Origin: Limnohabitans sp. 2KL-51
GTDB taxonomy: Bacteria > Pseudomonadota > Gammaproteobacteria > Burkholderiales > Burkholderiaceae_C
Reading direction: 5' to 3'
Assembly: GCF_003063645.1 (NCBI RefSeq)
Contig: NZ_NESJ01000005.1
Span: forward strand, 222,130-286,129
DNA length: 64,000 nt
The notes under the pieces are model-generated. The model saw only the letters and a program-made list of their open reading frames with translations. It made no database searches and had not been told where the DNA came from. How positions within the stretch are numbered: the first letter of the stretch is position 1; the number at the start of each line of letters is the position of its first letter. Positions 35,106-43,975 of this stretch are shown piece after piece. The position numbers were made by a program, and so were the translations under genes.

Positions 35106-37547
35106 ATGAAAATCGCCCCAACCCTTCTCGCCTTGTCTGTCGCCCTGATCATCCAGCCCCTACTGGCTCAAACGCCAGCGGTAGACCCTTTCACCATCGG
35201 TGGTCGTGCAAGCAGCCCAACGCCTGGGGCCACACCCGCGAGCTCAGCGCCGCAAGCGCAGCCAATGCAGGGTGATGTGGTGATCTCTTTCACGCCTGCC
35301 CCGGCGGGCACAACGGCTGCGCCTGCGGTCAAGGTGACACCGCCTGCCTCTGCCAGCGCAGAAAGCCCTCCGGCCCCTTTGGCGCAAGGCGTGCAAATGA
35401 TCCGGGGTGACGACAAGGTCATCGCTGGCCCAAAAGCAAGCACCCCGTTGGCAGGCGGCGCAGCCGGTCTCAAGTTTGAAAACGCCCCTTTAGGCGACGT
35501 TGTGCACGTCATCATGCGCGAATTGGCCAAGGTCAACTACCTGATCCACCCCCCCATCACCGGGGCTGTCACTTTGTCTACCCAAGGCAATGTGTCGGCC
35601 GACGACGCGGTTTTCTTGCTCGAAAACGCCTTGCTGGCCAACGGTTTCGTCATGGCCCAAGACGCACGGGGCACCTATCACATTGGCCGCCCTGATGTGG
35701 TGCGCAACGTGGTGCCTGCGGTGCGTCAAGCCATCAAAAGCAACCCCATGCCCCCGGGTCATGGGGCCATCATCATTCCGCTCAAATACATTGGCGCGGC
35801 AGAAATGGCGGCTATTTTGAAGCCCATGGCTCCCGGTGAAGCAATTGTGCGCGTGGACACGGTCCGTAACCTGCTGGTCATGACCGGCAACCGCTCACAA
35901 GCTGAAGGCTGGCTTGACATCGTCAGTACTTTTGATGTCGACATGCTCAAAGGCATGTCGGTGGCCGTCATCCCCCTCAAATACATCACCACCAAAGAAG
36001 TCCAACTGGCGCTGCAAATCTTCTCGCCTGGCGGGGGCGCGGCCTTGGCTGCATCGGCCGCCAGTGGCAACGCCACACAGGCCCCTGCTGCAGGCAACCA
36101 GCCCGCTCAAGCCTTGGCCAGAAACCCGGCCAATCCCTCGGGCGCATTGCCAGGTGCCGGGGCCGCTGCCGGTGGCGCTAGCATGTCGCCGTCATTTCCG
36201 TTGTTCGGAGCCCTGCGGGTGGTGCCTTTGGAGCGCTTGAACAGCGTGTTGGTGGTCACCCCACGAGCGGCCTACATTGACGAAGCCAAGGCTTGGCTTG
36301 ACAAAATAGACCGCCCGGGTACCAGCGCCAGCGAACCCCAATTGTTTGTGTTTCCGGTACAAAACGGCTCAGCTGCCCATTTGGCCAACGTGCTCAGCGG
36401 GCTGTTTGGCTCGGGCTCAGCGCAGCCCCCTGGAACACCCAACAGCGGTGTCGCTCCCGCTTTGGCGCAAGGCGCGGGCGTGATGGGGGGTAACGCGCAA
36501 GGTGGTGGCGGCGGAGCCAGTGCGGCCCTCAACCCCAACGCCGGACGCAGCAATGTGCAAGGCGCAGGCATCACCACCGTCAACTTTGCCAGCGGCCTGC
36601 GCGTCATGGCCGACGGCATCAACAACGCGGTGTTGATTTACGGTACTGCTGCCGAATACGCCAAGGTCGAAGCTACCCTCAAGCGGCTCGACGTACCCCC
36701 TTCACAAGTGCTCATTGAAGCCAGCATCGTCGAGGTCACACTCAACGACGACTTGCAATACGGTTTGCAATGGGCCTTCAGTGAGCAAAAAAACGGCGGC
36801 ATTGGCCAAGGCGTGCTCAGCAGGGCGGCAGGCGCTGCATTGGGCAGCACCCCGGCCGGCTTTTCTTACACATGGGCCACCTCAACGGGGGATGTGCGCG
36901 CTGTACTAAACGCATTGGCCGACAAATCGCTGGTCAAGGTCATTTCCAGCCCCTCGCTCATGGTCATGGACAACCACACGGCCAGCATCGCTGTAGGCAC
37001 CCAGCAGCCCGTGCAATCGGGCCAAACCATCACCACAGGGGGAAACGTCTCCAGCAACATTCAATACAAAGACACCGGCGTCAACCTCAGCGTCACGCCA
37101 TCGGTCAACTCCGGCAACATGGTGTCCATGCAGCTCAACCAGTCGGTCACCGATGTGGGCAGCATTGACGCAGCCACCGGTCAGCGCAGCTTTTTGCAGC
37201 GCCAAATCGGCAGCAAAGTGGCGGTGCGCTCGGGTGAAACCATCGTGCTGGGCGGCCTGATCCGCGACAACAGCACCGCGGGCCGCACGGGCATCCCTTT
37301 CTTGAGCGACATCCCTATTTTGGGTAATCTGTTTGGCACCAGTTCCAAAAACTCGGGCCGCACAGAGCTTCTGGTCATGATCACGCCGCGTGTGGTGCGC
37401 TCTGACCTGGAAATCAGGGACTTGGCCAACGATGTGCGCGAACGCATGAAAGGCCTGTTGCCTGGCAAGCTGTTTCCAACCGCACCGGTGGACTGGACAC
37501 CTGATTTGAAAATCCTGATGACCCCCGTCACCTCCACGAAGCCTTGA
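35106..37547 (+). CDS. gspD: Type II secretion outer-membrane secretin GspD
   Basis: A protein of 813 residues with a signal peptide ending LLAQTPA. A Pro/Ala-rich stretch precedes the N0-N3 domains (FENAPLGDVVHVIMRELAKVN near residue 125; two IPLKYI repeats near 220 and 295). The secretin barrel domain holds VLIEASIVEVTLNDDLQYG and ends with the PILGNLFGT and MITPRVVR motifs. Gly/Ala-rich inserts lie near 320-360 and 450-485. It forms the exit channel. No pilotin gene is recognised nearby, though the small lipoprotein gene downstream is a conceivable candidate. Confidence 0.95.
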   Translation: MKIAPTLLALSVALIIQPLLAQTPAVDPFTIGGRASSPTPGATPASSAPQAQPMQGDVVISFTPAPAGTTAAPAVKVTPPASASAESPPAPLAQGVQMIRGDDKVIAGPKASTPLAGGAAGLKFENAPLGDVVHVIMRELAKVNYLIHPPITGAVTLSTQGNVSADDAVFLLENALLANGFVMAQDARGTYHIGRPDVVRNVVPAVRQAIKSNPMPPGHGAIIIPLKYIGAAEMAAILKPMAPGEAIVRVDTVRNLLVMTGNRSQAEGWLDIVSTFDVDMLKGMSVAVIPLKYITTKEVQLALQIFSPGGGAALAASAASGNATQAPAAGNQPAQALARNPANPSGALPGAGAAAGGASMSPSFPLFGALRVVPLERLNSVLVVTPRAAYIDEAKAWLDKIDRPGTSASEPQLFVFPVQNGSAAHLANVLSGLFGSGSAQPPGTPNSGVAPALAQGAGVMGGNAQGGGGGASAALNPNAGRSNVQGAGITTVNFASGLRVMADGINNAVLIYGTAAEYAKVEATLKRLDVPPSQVLIEASIVEVTLNDDLQYGLQWAFSEQKNGGIGQGVLSRAAGAALGSTPAGFSYTWATSTGDVRAVLNALADKSLVKVISSPSLMVMDNHTASIAVGTQQPVQSGQTITTGGNVSSNIQYKDTGVNLSVTPSVNSGNMVSMQLNQSVTDVGSIDAATGQRSFLQRQIGSKVAVRSGETIVLGGLIRDNSTAGRTGIPFLSDIPILGNLFGTSSKNSGRTELLVMITPRVVRSDLEIRDLANDVRERMKGLLPGKLFPTAPVDWTPDLKILMTPVTSTKP

Positions 37548-37625
37548 CAAGAGTGGATGAGCGAGGCTGATCAGGTTTTTTGCACCGGTAAAATTCAACG
37601 CACTATTTAAATTGGGGTTCTGACC

Positions 37626-38078
37626 ATGAATTTGATGCTGTCTTTTAGCAAAAAAAGGCCAGTGGCTGAGGGCAAGCGCTTCGCCGCATGGGCTGCGTCT
37701 TGTCTTGTGGTTTGCGTAGCGGCAGGCTGTGCCAGCCTGAGTCCTGCGCCCCCAGAAGAAACTGTTCGCAAATTGGCCACACAACGTTGGCAGGCTTTGC
37801 TGGCGGGCAAGTATGACCAAGCCTATGAGTTTTTGAATCCTGCCTACCGCAAGCTCAAGCCCAAAGAGCAATATGCCTTCGCAACTGGTGCTGCGTCTGT
37901 GAAGTGGAAGTCCGCGGAAGTGGTTCGTGTGGTTTGCGAACCCAAAAAATGCAACGTTGTGATCCAGGTTGTCAGTCAGATCCGGATGCCCACTTTTTAC
38001 AAAGCGCCGCTGGTGTCTGGGTTCGATGAGGTTTGGATTCTAGAAGAAGGCCAATGGTGGAAGCTTGAAAAGCTTTGA
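37626..38078 (+). CDS. Small lipoprotein of unknown function
   Basis: A protein of 150 residues with a lipoprotein signal (ASCLVVCVAAGC, lipidation Cys at 37) and a small globular domain (RWQALLAGKYDQAYEFLNPAYR, ending DEVWILEEGQWWKLEKL). The shape suggests an NTF2-like fold. It lies 78 nt after gspD on the same strand and before the surface-protein gene. A role as outer-membrane helper for the secretin is a guess from position and size only. Confidence 0.75.
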   Translation: MNLMLSFSKKRPVAEGKRFAAWAASCLVVCVAAGCASLSPAPPEETVRKLATQRWQALLAGKYDQAYEFLNPAYRKLKPKEQYAFATGAASVKWKSAEVVRVVCEPKKCNVVIQVVSQIRMPTFYKAPLVSGFDEVWILEEGQWWKLEKL

Positions 38079-38174
38079 GCAAAGTTGGCACCATCTTTTT
38101 TCTTGGAGGAGTCACTAAAACAGAAAACTGTTGCGTTTTTTTAACATTTCCCATCCGCAGCCGATTTTTAGGCG

Positions 38175-38203
38175 TTGAACGACTAGGTATGCTGTGTTAA
38201 TAT
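38175..38203 (+). promoter_or_regulatory. Candidate sigma-70 promoter of the surface-protein gene
   Basis: TTGAAC (38175-38180), a 17-nt spacer, then TAATAT (38198-38203), 55 nt before the start codon, in a locally AT-rich region. The hexamers and spacing are close to consensus, as expected for a strongly expressed surface protein. Not tested. Confidence 0.5.
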
Positions 38204-38258
38204 CCTCTTAGCGCCAACATCTCACGATGCGCTAATTAACTTTTCAACTGGAGTTTTC

Positions 38259-39077
38259 ATGAAAAAGAGTACACTCGCTCTGAGCATCGCCGCCTCTTTG
38301 GGTGGTCTGGGTCTGGCTGGCAATGCGCTGGCGGTGACCGACGTGGCTGGCGCTGCTACCGGCTCAGCTATCTATCGCAACGACAACGGTATTGGTCACC
38401 AACTGGTGTTCCCTTACTACACGGTGCAAAATAGCAACGCAACCTTGCTGTCCATCACAAACACCGATACCACCAACGGCAAATTGGTGAAGGTTCGTTT
38501 CCGTGGCGCAGCCAACTCGGACGACGTCTATGACTTCCAAGTGGCCTTGTCTCCAGGTGACATCTGGACTGCTGCTGTCACCATGGACGCAACCACTGGC
38601 TCAGCCAAGTTGGCCACCAGCGACAAGTCTTGCACCATCCCTGAAACCATTCGCTTGGGCACCAACCCAACATTTGTGCTTGATCGCGTAGATGGTGGAA
38701 GCGCGGCTCAAACTCTTGAAGGTTATGTTGAAGTCATCAACATGGCCAACATTCCTCCCCTTGCCACTGATGAAACAGCCCCTGTCAAAGCCACGGCTCT
38801 GTTCACTGCCATCAAGCACGCCAACGGCAGTGCACCTTGCACGGCTGCTGTGTTGAGCGAGAAGCTCGGGACCGATGGTACCGTTGCCGTTTTGACTGCC
38901 CGTGGACTGGCTGCGCCTACAACTGGTTTGACTGGTGATTGGATCATCCTGAACCAAAAATCCACAGCAGCCTGGTCCGGTGCGGCAACAGCGCTGGAAG
39001 CCCGCGTTGTAACAATCGCGGGTAATGTTGTTACCAGCAATGAGCCATCGACAGCCAACTTGGTTTTCTTCCCGTAA
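38259..39077 (+). CDS. Exported surface protein, N-terminal part, ended by an in-frame TAA
   Basis: A product of 272 residues with a signal peptide (MKKSTLALSIAASLGGLGLA, cleavage near NALA). A beta-rich mature part is conserved in style with abundant surface or secreted proteins of Burkholderiales (IYRNDNGIGHQLVFPYYTVQN, VRFRGAANSDDVYDFQV). It has a TGGAG ribosome site and an upstream promoter. The frame stops at TAA 39075-39077 after NLVFFP and stays open in the same frame for another 331 codons. It is therefore most likely the front of a ~604-codon gene rather than a complete protein. Confidence 0.85.
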   Translation: MKKSTLALSIAASLGGLGLAGNALAVTDVAGAATGSAIYRNDNGIGHQLVFPYYTVQNSNATLLSITNTDTTNGKLVKVRFRGAANSDDVYDFQVALSPGDIWTAAVTMDATTGSAKLATSDKSCTIPETIRLGTNPTFVLDRVDGGSAAQTLEGYVEVINMANIPPLATDETAPVKATALFTAIKHANGSAPCTAAVLSEKLGTDGTVAVLTARGLAAPTTGLTGDWIILNQKSTAAWSGAATALEARVVTIAGNVVTSNEPSTANLVFFP

Positions 39078-40073
39078 ATTCGGGGCGATGTGGCCACTGC
39101 AACAGCTGCTCTCTTTACAGCTGACCCATTGATCACTTCGGGTGTACTGACTGCGCAAAACTACGATTTGCCTGACATGTCCACACGTTACACAGCTGAA
39201 TCTCTTACCCCGGCAGCACAAGCTGACGACACAACAGAACAGTTGGCCATCCGTAGCTTGTCGAACCAGTTCGTCACTTCAGACGACATCGCTGCTGTGA
39301 CCGACATCATGTTCTCGCAGCCAATGCGCCGTTACAGCGCTGTGGTGAACTACAAGTCCAACACAGTGACTGATAGCAATGGCAACACACTCCAAGTGCC
39401 CTTGGCCACAAACGGTACTGTGGCACGTGCGCTTTACCGCGGTGCTAGCACGACTGGTTTGACACCCACCTCGATCAATAACGTTGTTTACAACGTTGCA
39501 GTCGCAGGCACGACTGGTACTATTGGCGGCGGCACAGCAACTGCTGCAGTCAACTTGGCAACAGCTGTCGGCGCCGGCAGCGCGTACTACGGTCCATCGA
39601 CAGGTACAGCTTCTTCTACCCAAGCTGCTAACTTGTTGTTCTCTACAGCCAATCCACGTATCTTGTGCTTGAACTCGATCGCTGGTCCTGCTGCAAATAC
39701 GATCTTTGATCGCGAAGAGACAACACCAGGTAGCACCACAAGTACTGCGCTGGCCAGCTTTGTGATTTCGCCTGGCACAGTTGCTACAACAACAGCCACA
39801 ACGGTGGGTGTTTGCGGCGAAGCTGCTGTGATCAGCATCAACGCGGTCAACAAAGATGGTTCTTTCCAAGAATCTGCATTGAGCGCAGTGATTGCTCGTA
39901 ACGACATCACAAATGCAGCTTACGAAAATGGTTGGCTTCGTCTGAACACTGCCGCTTCGCAGAACCCAAATGGATTGCCAATCATCGGCCAAGCGTTTGT
40001 TCGCGCAAGCAACAACAACAGTGGTACGGCCATTAATTATGGCTTCAGCTACAGCAACAAAGTGACCCGTTAA
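39078..40073 (+). pseudogene. Same surface protein, C-terminal part after the in-frame stop
   Basis: It continues in the same frame directly after the TAA (reads IRGDVATATAALFTADPLI) through to a normal TAA at 40071-40073. No ATG or ribosome site lies near its beginning; the first GTG at 39090 has no Shine-Dalgarno. Composition (Thr/Ala/Asn-rich, few charges) and style match the N-terminal part, and a good terminator follows. A single substitution such as CAA (Gln) to TAA explains the break. Sequencing error, recoding and true loss of function remain open. Confidence 0.75.
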
Positions 40074-40096
40074 TTTTCGGACTTACTCTGGTTGAG

Positions 40097-40123
40097 AGGA
40101 CGGGGGAAACCCCGTCCTTTTTT
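40097..40123 (+). terminator. Strong intrinsic terminator after the surface-protein gene
   Basis: A 9-bp GC-rich stem (40097-40105 with 40110-40118) with a GAAA tetraloop is followed by six T. It begins 24 nt after the second stop codon, so it marks the 3' end of the full-length surface-protein gene, not of the first half. Confidence 0.93.
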
Positions 40124-40150
40124 CATTGTTAAACAACATTTAACTCGCAT

Positions 40151-41026
40151 ATGTCAGTGATGAAGATCAAATGGTCAACCTTAGCCTTGATGGTTTCGAT
40201 ATCGGTAACTGCACAAGCCCAAAACCTGGTGTCAGGGTATGGAGTTTCGGTAGATGCATCAGAAATTAGACAGCAAATAGAACGCAGCCCCGACAATACA
40301 AAAGACCAGATGACAAAATCTGATGCAGTCAGGGCATTGGTCAGCAATATCCACGTCAGGCGCGTACTGGCCGCTGACGCGGTCAAGTCTGGCATTGAAC
40401 AGAATCCCTTGGTCAAAGAGGCCATCGAAAAAGCAAGAGAAAGAATCCTGTCGGATGCCATGCTGGAAAGCATTGATCAAAAAAACCAGCCTACGCTACA
40501 AGACATCGAGGCGTATGCAAGAACCTCGTACAACGCGAACCAAGGCAAGTTTGGCGAACCTGAGCAGGTGCGAGCCAGTCACATTTTGATCCGATCGGGG
40601 GAAAGCAACGCTCGAGAAAAACTGCTGGAAATCCACGGGCAACTTAAAAAAGGTGCTGATTTTGCGGAAATGGCCAGAACGCGGTCTCAAGACCCGGGCA
40701 GCGCCAGCAAAGGTGGCGATTTGGGCTATTTTTCACGCGGTCGCATGATCAAAAATTTTGAAGATGTGGTGTTTGCAATGAACAAAAAGGGCGAGTTGAG
40801 TGAAGTGTTTGAATCCCCCTTCGGTTTTCACATCATTCAACTGACCGACAAGAAAGCCGCTGGCGTGAAAATGTTTGCAGAAGTCAAGGATCAGCTCATG
40901 CGTGAGGCGCAAAACGCCATCGTGATGCAAGGGCGTGTTAAAGAACGAGAGCGCATCCTTCAGGGATCCAAATTTGACGAAGGCAACTTGCAAACGTTAG
41001 AGAAATCATTAGGCGCAAAGCCCTGA
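40151..41026 (+). CDS. Periplasmic parvulin-type peptidyl-prolyl isomerase (SurA/PpiC/EpsD-like)
   Basis: A protein of 291 residues with a signal peptide (LALMVSISVTAQAQ) and an N-terminal helical chaperone-like domain. It has one parvulin domain (VRASHILIRSGE, FAEMARTRSQDPGSASKGGDLGYF, SPFGFHIIQL). Such proteins assist folding of exported proteins. It stands between the surface-protein terminator and a polysaccharide ABC exporter, a position where EpsD-type isomerases occur in exopolysaccharide loci. It may serve either neighbour. Confidence 0.87.
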   Translation: MSVMKIKWSTLALMVSISVTAQAQNLVSGYGVSVDASEIRQQIERSPDNTKDQMTKSDAVRALVSNIHVRRVLAADAVKSGIEQNPLVKEAIEKARERILSDAMLESIDQKNQPTLQDIEAYARTSYNANQGKFGEPEQVRASHILIRSGESNAREKLLEIHGQLKKGADFAEMARTRSQDPGSASKGGDLGYFSRGRMIKNFEDVVFAMNKKGELSEVFESPFGFHIIQLTDKKAAGVKMFAEVKDQLMREAQNAIVMQGRVKERERILQGSKFDEGNLQTLEKSLGAKP

Positions 41027-41046
41027 AACGATCACGGATCCCAAGC

Positions 41047-41850
41047 ATGTTGGAATCCACAGCCCTGGGTGTCGTTTGGCGCCGCAGGGCACTTTTATTG
41101 GCGTTGACTCGCCGAGATATCCAAAACCGTTACGCAGGATCGTTGGTCGGTGTTGTATGGGCTTTGATCAATCCTTTGGCCCTTCTGGCTTTGTACGCGT
41201 TGGTTTTTGAGGCGATTTTTCGGGTCAAAGTCCCCGATTTGCAGCTCGGCCAACCCTATGTTTTGTTTGTGGCATTGGCCTTATGGCCCTGGATGGCTTT
41301 TCAAGAAGGCGTGGTGCGAGGCACCAGTGCCATCCAGCAAAATGCAGCATTGGTCAAAAAAGTAGCGTTTGACCACGAAATTCTGGTCTACAGCGCCGTT
41401 TTGGCCAGCTTTGCAGTGCATGGGTTAGGTTTTGGAATAGTCTTGTTGGTCCTCGGTGTGTTTGGATTCAACATCCATTGGGCAGGACTGGGTGCGTCTC
41501 TGATGTGGCTGTTAGTGCTCTGGCTGATGGCGATGTCATTGGCTTTGGTCTTGTCTTCTTTGCAGGTTTTCGTGCGTGATGTCGAGCAGTTGTTGGCGCA
41601 GTTCGTTAGCGTGTTGTTTTATACAACCCCCATTTTGTTTCCCATGAGCATTGTGCCCAACTGGCTGGCGAACGTGATGCAGTTGAACCCTTTGGTGCAC
41701 GCACTGGATCCAGTACGCGCCCACCTGCTGACTTCCTTGCCATTTGATGCCTTAGCCTGGATCACCGGCGTTTTGATGACGCTCATGGGGCTGGCTATGG
41801 CACGTTGGTTTTTTTTGCGCTTGTCGCCTTATTTTGAAGACATGCTCTGA
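41047..41850 (+). CDS. ABC-2 type polysaccharide export permease (Wzm-like)
   Basis: A protein of 267 residues with six hydrophobic segments and the Wzm/TagG signature (RDIQNRYAGSLVGVVWALINPL). It exports lipid-linked O-antigen or capsule chains. Its stop overlaps the ATPase start (TGATG), so the two subunits are co-translated. Confidence 0.92.
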   Translation: MLESTALGVVWRRRALLLALTRRDIQNRYAGSLVGVVWALINPLALLALYALVFEAIFRVKVPDLQLGQPYVLFVALALWPWMAFQEGVVRGTSAIQQNAALVKKVAFDHEILVYSAVLASFAVHGLGFGIVLLVLGVFGFNIHWAGLGASLMWLLVLWLMAMSLALVLSSLQVFVRDVEQLLAQFVSVLFYTTPILFPMSIVPNWLANVMQLNPLVHALDPVRAHLLTSLPFDALAWITGVLMTLMGLAMARWFFLRLSPYFEDML

Positions 41851-43100
41851 TGGCCAATCTCGCCACCACTTTCGACAGCTCAGCATCCATGGGCCACCAC
41901 GATGCTGAAGATACCCCGTTGATACGCCTGACAGGGGTCAGTAAAAGTTACCCACTGAGCCAAGAAAGGGGAAGCCCACTGGCACAAGTCTGGTCGCGAC
42001 TGAAAGGCCAAGAACCCGCCCAAGTTTTTAAGGCCCTCATAGATATCAACTTGGAGGTGTTCCGGGGACAGTCATTGGGCTTGGTCGGCATCAATGGGGC
42101 AGGCAAATCGACATTGCTTAAACTGATTGCTGGCGTGGTCAAGCCCACCCAAGGTCTGGTGCAGGTGCGAGGTCGGGTAGGCGCCTTGCTGGAACTGGGC
42201 GCGGGATTTCACCCTGATTACACTGGCCGACAAAACATCGATCTGGCTTGCGCGTTGATGGGCCTGAGCCCATCGCAAACCCGCGACAAAGTGGCCGATA
42301 TCCAAGCCTTTGCCGACATTGGACCCCACATTGACCAACCCATCAAGCACTACTCATCGGGAATGGTGGTGCGCTTGGGCTTTGCTGTGGCCACCAGTGT
42401 GGTGCCCGAGGTGCTAATCACCGATGAGGTGCTGGCGGTGGGGGATGAATCGTTTCAGAAAAAATGCATGACTTGGATGCAGCGTTACTTGAACGAGGGG
42501 GGCACCTTGCTGTTGTGTTCACACAGCACGTACCACATTGAAAAACTTTGCCAACGCGCAGCCTGGATAGAACATGGCCGCTTGCACATGCTGGATGACG
42601 CCCAAAGGGTAACGCGCCAATATTTAGCCTGGCACGAAGAAAAAAACCGACCACCGCAGGACCTTCTGGCCGGTGAAGCCGTTCCGGATGCAGGCGGAAT
42701 TTACCAGGTCAAGCAAATGTCCCTGAACGATCTGCCCGAAGATGCAGCGGTAACGTTGGACCTGCAAGGAAAGTTGGTGGTCTCAGGCCTGGTGGCGTCG
42801 CCCGATGGGCGTACCCCCCAAGTAGCGGTGGGCGTGGTGCGGGCTGATGGCACCCCGGTCTATGGCGTGGTCAGCGAGATGGATGGGCATACCTTGCAAG
42901 CCGATGCCCGGGGATTATTTGCCTTTCGCATTGTGTTTGACGATCTTCCATTGCTGCCCGGTCGCTATGTCGCACGGGCCCATGCCATGGACCCGGAAGG
43001 CTTGCGCCTGTTTGACCACGTGGAACGCCCATTTGATGTGCTGGGCGATTCACGTGAGCTGGGCTATGTTCACTTGAAGCACCGCTGGTTGAAACCATGA
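41850..43100 (+). CDS. ABC polysaccharide export ATPase with C-terminal glycan-binding domain (Wzt-like)
   Basis: A protein of 416 residues. The ATPase (about 20-260) has Walker A GINGAGKST, signature YSSGMVVRLGFA and Walker B EVLITDEV. A C-terminal beta domain (about 290-416, ending LKHRWLKP) corresponds to the Wzt carbohydrate-binding module that recognises a modified chain end. This domain predicts that the exported glycan carries a terminal cap. The methyltransferase overlapping its 3' end is the obvious candidate to make one (inference). Confidence 0.93.
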   Translation: MANLATTFDSSASMGHHDAEDTPLIRLTGVSKSYPLSQERGSPLAQVWSRLKGQEPAQVFKALIDINLEVFRGQSLGLVGINGAGKSTLLKLIAGVVKPTQGLVQVRGRVGALLELGAGFHPDYTGRQNIDLACALMGLSPSQTRDKVADIQAFADIGPHIDQPIKHYSSGMVVRLGFAVATSVVPEVLITDEVLAVGDESFQKKCMTWMQRYLNEGGTLLLCSHSTYHIEKLCQRAAWIEHGRLHMLDDAQRVTRQYLAWHEEKNRPPQDLLAGEAVPDAGGIYQVKQMSLNDLPEDAAVTLDLQGKLVVSGLVASPDGRTPQVAVGVVRADGTPVYGVVSEMDGHTLQADARGLFAFRIVFDDLPLLPGRYVARAHAMDPEGLRLFDHVERPFDVLGDSRELGYVHLKHRWLKP

Positions 43101-43969
43101 CCATGAATTCGGAAATCGAATTATTGATGACGCTGGCCACAAAGCACTTGGCCCAGGGCGATGCGGAAACCGCCAATGCCTGTTTGTCAGGCGTGCTGAC
43201 TCTGCAGCCACACCACCTGACGGCGCACAACCTGCGAGAAGCTCACGCCTTACCCGGCAACTATGGCAGTTGGATGGGAGTGAACGCTCAGATTTCGCCG
43301 GACGACGACATCTTCAGGTTTTTTGCAAGCCACCCCACTTCAACGCACCCTATTCGGGATTACTTGTCAGATGGTTGGCGCACCATGACAGAGCTGCAGG
43401 TATTGATGGAGCAGCACGGGCATGTGCTGGGCCAATCTAAGGCTTTCCTGGAATTTGCAAGTGGTCACGGACGCTTTACCCGGCATTTGGTCAAGCGCTT
43501 ACCCCAAGGCGCTTTGACAGTGAGCGATGTGGTGCCTGGAAGTGTCGGCTTCTTGCAGGACTTGCTGGGGGTTCAGGGCTTTTATTCGACCCCCGAGCCG
43601 CACCACGTGCAGTTTCTGCAAGCTTTCGAGCATATTTTTGTATTGTCCTTGTTCAGCCACTTGCCCCAAAGCACTTGGGGAGATTGGCTGGCGCAGCTGT
43701 ATGGGGCTTTGCGCCCAGGTGGTTTGTTGATTTTCTCGACGCACGGGCTTAAGTGCGCCGAGCAGGCCGGGGTACAGCTCCAAGATGGTTATGCGTTTTT
43801 TGACTCCAGCGAGTCCAGCGCGATTCCCGGTCAGGCGTATGGCACCACCTTCACCAGCCCCGACTTTGTTCTCAATACCGCTCGAAGGGTGTTGGGTAAC
43901 AATGCCAGGGTGAGCGTGGTCCCCCACCATTTCTGGGGTAACCAAGATGCGGTGGTCATTCAAGGGTGA
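43097..43969 (+). CDS. Class I SAM-dependent methyltransferase, possible glycan chain terminator
   Basis: A protein of 290 residues. A short helical N-terminus (ATKHLAQGDAETANACLSGVL, a TPR-like helix pair) precedes the methyltransferase fold (AFLEFASGHGRFTRHLV, then VLSLFSHLPQSTWGDWL and LRPGGLLIFSTHG). It overlaps wzt by 4 nt. In ABC-dependent O-antigen systems a methyltransferase that caps the chain sits beside wzm/wzt, and that role fits here. The acceptor is unknown. Confidence 0.83.
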   Translation: MTMNSEIELLMTLATKHLAQGDAETANACLSGVLTLQPHHLTAHNLREAHALPGNYGSWMGVNAQISPDDDIFRFFASHPTSTHPIRDYLSDGWRTMTELQVLMEQHGHVLGQSKAFLEFASGHGRFTRHLVKRLPQGALTVSDVVPGSVGFLQDLLGVQGFYSTPEPHHVQFLQAFEHIFVLSLFSHLPQSTWGDWLAQLYGALRPGGLLIFSTHGLKCAEQAGVQLQDGYAFFDSSESSAIPGQAYGTTFTSPDFVLNTARRVLGNNARVSVVPHHFWGNQDAVVIQG

Positions 43970-43975
43970 TAGGCC

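Noticed and set aside
39090..40073. Separate gene starting at GTG 39090
   Set aside because: No ribosome site, no promoter and no signal peptide, and it is in the same frame as the preceding coding sequence only 12 nt after its stop; better read as the second half of one interrupted gene.
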